Made by a program: the position numbers and the translations under genes
The notes under the pieces: generated by a model
Seen by the model: the letters and a program-made list of their open reading frames with translations, nothing else
The model's database searches: none
What the model was told of the DNA's origin: nothing
NCBI GenBank assembly: GCA_951213105.1
Contig: OX578150.1
Span: 26,626,107 to 26,690,106 of the forward strand
Origin: Amaurobius ferox
Lineage: Eukaryota; Arthropoda; Arachnida; Araneae; Amaurobiidae
Direction: 5' to 3'
Length of the DNA stretch: 64,000 bases
Shown here: positions 63,590 through 64,000 of the stretch, piece by piece
Numbering within the stretch: position 1 is the stretch's first letter
How the letters are laid out: each line of letters begins with the position of its first letter

Positions 63590-64000
63590 TCTATATATAT
63601 ATATATAAAGAAGAAAAGTATGTATGTATGATCCAATGGATCTGATTGGCCAAAGAGTGGCCGTGCTTAGGCAATGCGGTAAATAAGTAGAAATGATTCT
63701 TCACGAGTAGAAATGATTTAAAACAAATATCATAAAAAATCGTAACAGTCAATCATGTTAAACAGACTATCATTCAATATATTGTATACATCATTTATCA
63801 TAAGAAAATGAATGAAACTCATTTCTAAAGTCCCACTTATCAGATAATTTAAAACAAATATCATAAAAAATCGTGACAGTCAATTATGTTAAACAGACTA
63901 TCATTCAATATATTGTATACATCATTTATCATAAGAAAATGAATGAAACTCATTTCTAAAGTCCCACTTATCAGATAATTTAAAACAAATTTCATAAAAT
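63590..64000 (+). mobile_element. Helitron 5' end, running off the window
   Basis: TCTATATATATATATATAAAGAAGAAAAGTATGTATG repeats the Helitron 5' terminus only 578 bp after the previous one. After about 70 bp (GATCCAATGGATCTG) it diverges into new sequence containing a 131-bp direct repeat. Its 3' end is outside the window. Confidence 0.65.
63718..64000 (+). repeat. 131-bp tandem repeat, continuing past the window end
   Basis: TTTAAAACAAATATCATAAA recurs at 63718, 63849 and 63980, giving two full units of 131 bp and the start of a third. The first two differ at only about three positions. Confidence 0.9.

Overview
This is a 64-kb, AT-rich, eukaryotic repeat landscape. I found no intact host protein-coding gene, rRNA gene or stand-alone tRNA gene. 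The families present point to an arthropod: mariner/Tc1 and Tigger transposases, a hAT, a piggyBac, tRNA-derived SINEs, a Penelope-like GIY-YIG remnant, and Helitron-like elements with long CA/TG and TGTC microsatellites. A chelicerate (spider) is my best guess, but that is an inference from general resemblance and not shown by the sequence. Almost every open reading frame over 60 codons is either a shadow of a repeated element or a decayed transposase.

The dominant component is a set of short elements that I call HINE-A, HINE-B and HINE-C (working names). They resemble non-autonomous Helentron/DINE-1 elements. Read in one direction, A and B begin TCTGATGTGGGCAGCACATG followed by ACTTTCC. Both end in a stem-loop that repeats ACTTTCC...GGAAAGTA, with a CA microsatellite just before the stem-loop. 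A has a TTATAYATTATGTATATAA core and B has a CTRTACATTACCATGTATTGCAG core. HINE-C has the same layout built on AACACTTTCC. There are at least 14 A copies or fragments, about 12 B and 3 C. They sit in A/T homopolymers, form head-to-tail tandems (7.35-23.5 kb and 54.7-57.0 kb) and insert into each other. A separate classical Helitron (A|TC...CTAG|T) covers 40088-42362, with a 3' fragment near 52.3 kb and two 5' ends near 63 kb.

Layout: 0-1.4 kb, two related LTRs; 2-4.1 kb, HINE-A and HINE-C; 4.9-5.6 kb, an unidentified degenerate tandem repeat; 6.1-7.0 kb, a Penelope-like endonuclease remnant and two tRNA-derived SINEs; 7.35-23.5 kb, three tandem HINE-B copies, the middle one split by a 13.9-kb insertion with TA target duplication and CCCAA-STAGCAC terminal inverted repeats. 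That insertion carries a 1.3-kb long-TIR element with an internal minisatellite, a Tigger remnant, a mariner-type element inside a ~150-bp satellite, a Tc1 remnant and a terminal minisatellite. At 23.9-27.8 kb a mariner-type element holds a solo LTR and a hAT, and the hAT holds a palindromic MITE. At 30.8 kb there is an 86-bp higher-order minisatellite; at 32.3-34.1 kb a deleted piggyBac with a HINE-A inside it; at 35-58 kb mostly HINE copies plus the Helitron; at 60.4-61.5 kb a SINE split by a second retroposed segment.

The elements do not cooperate as a pathway. What they give is a relative insertion history readable from target-site duplications. The most notable structures are the 13.9-kb TIR-bounded insertion, the long-TIR element with the minisatellite, the parallel architecture of the three HINE families, and a GGCGA/TCGCC sequence module shared by HINE-A and the Helitron. 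All coordinates and alignments were made by eye.
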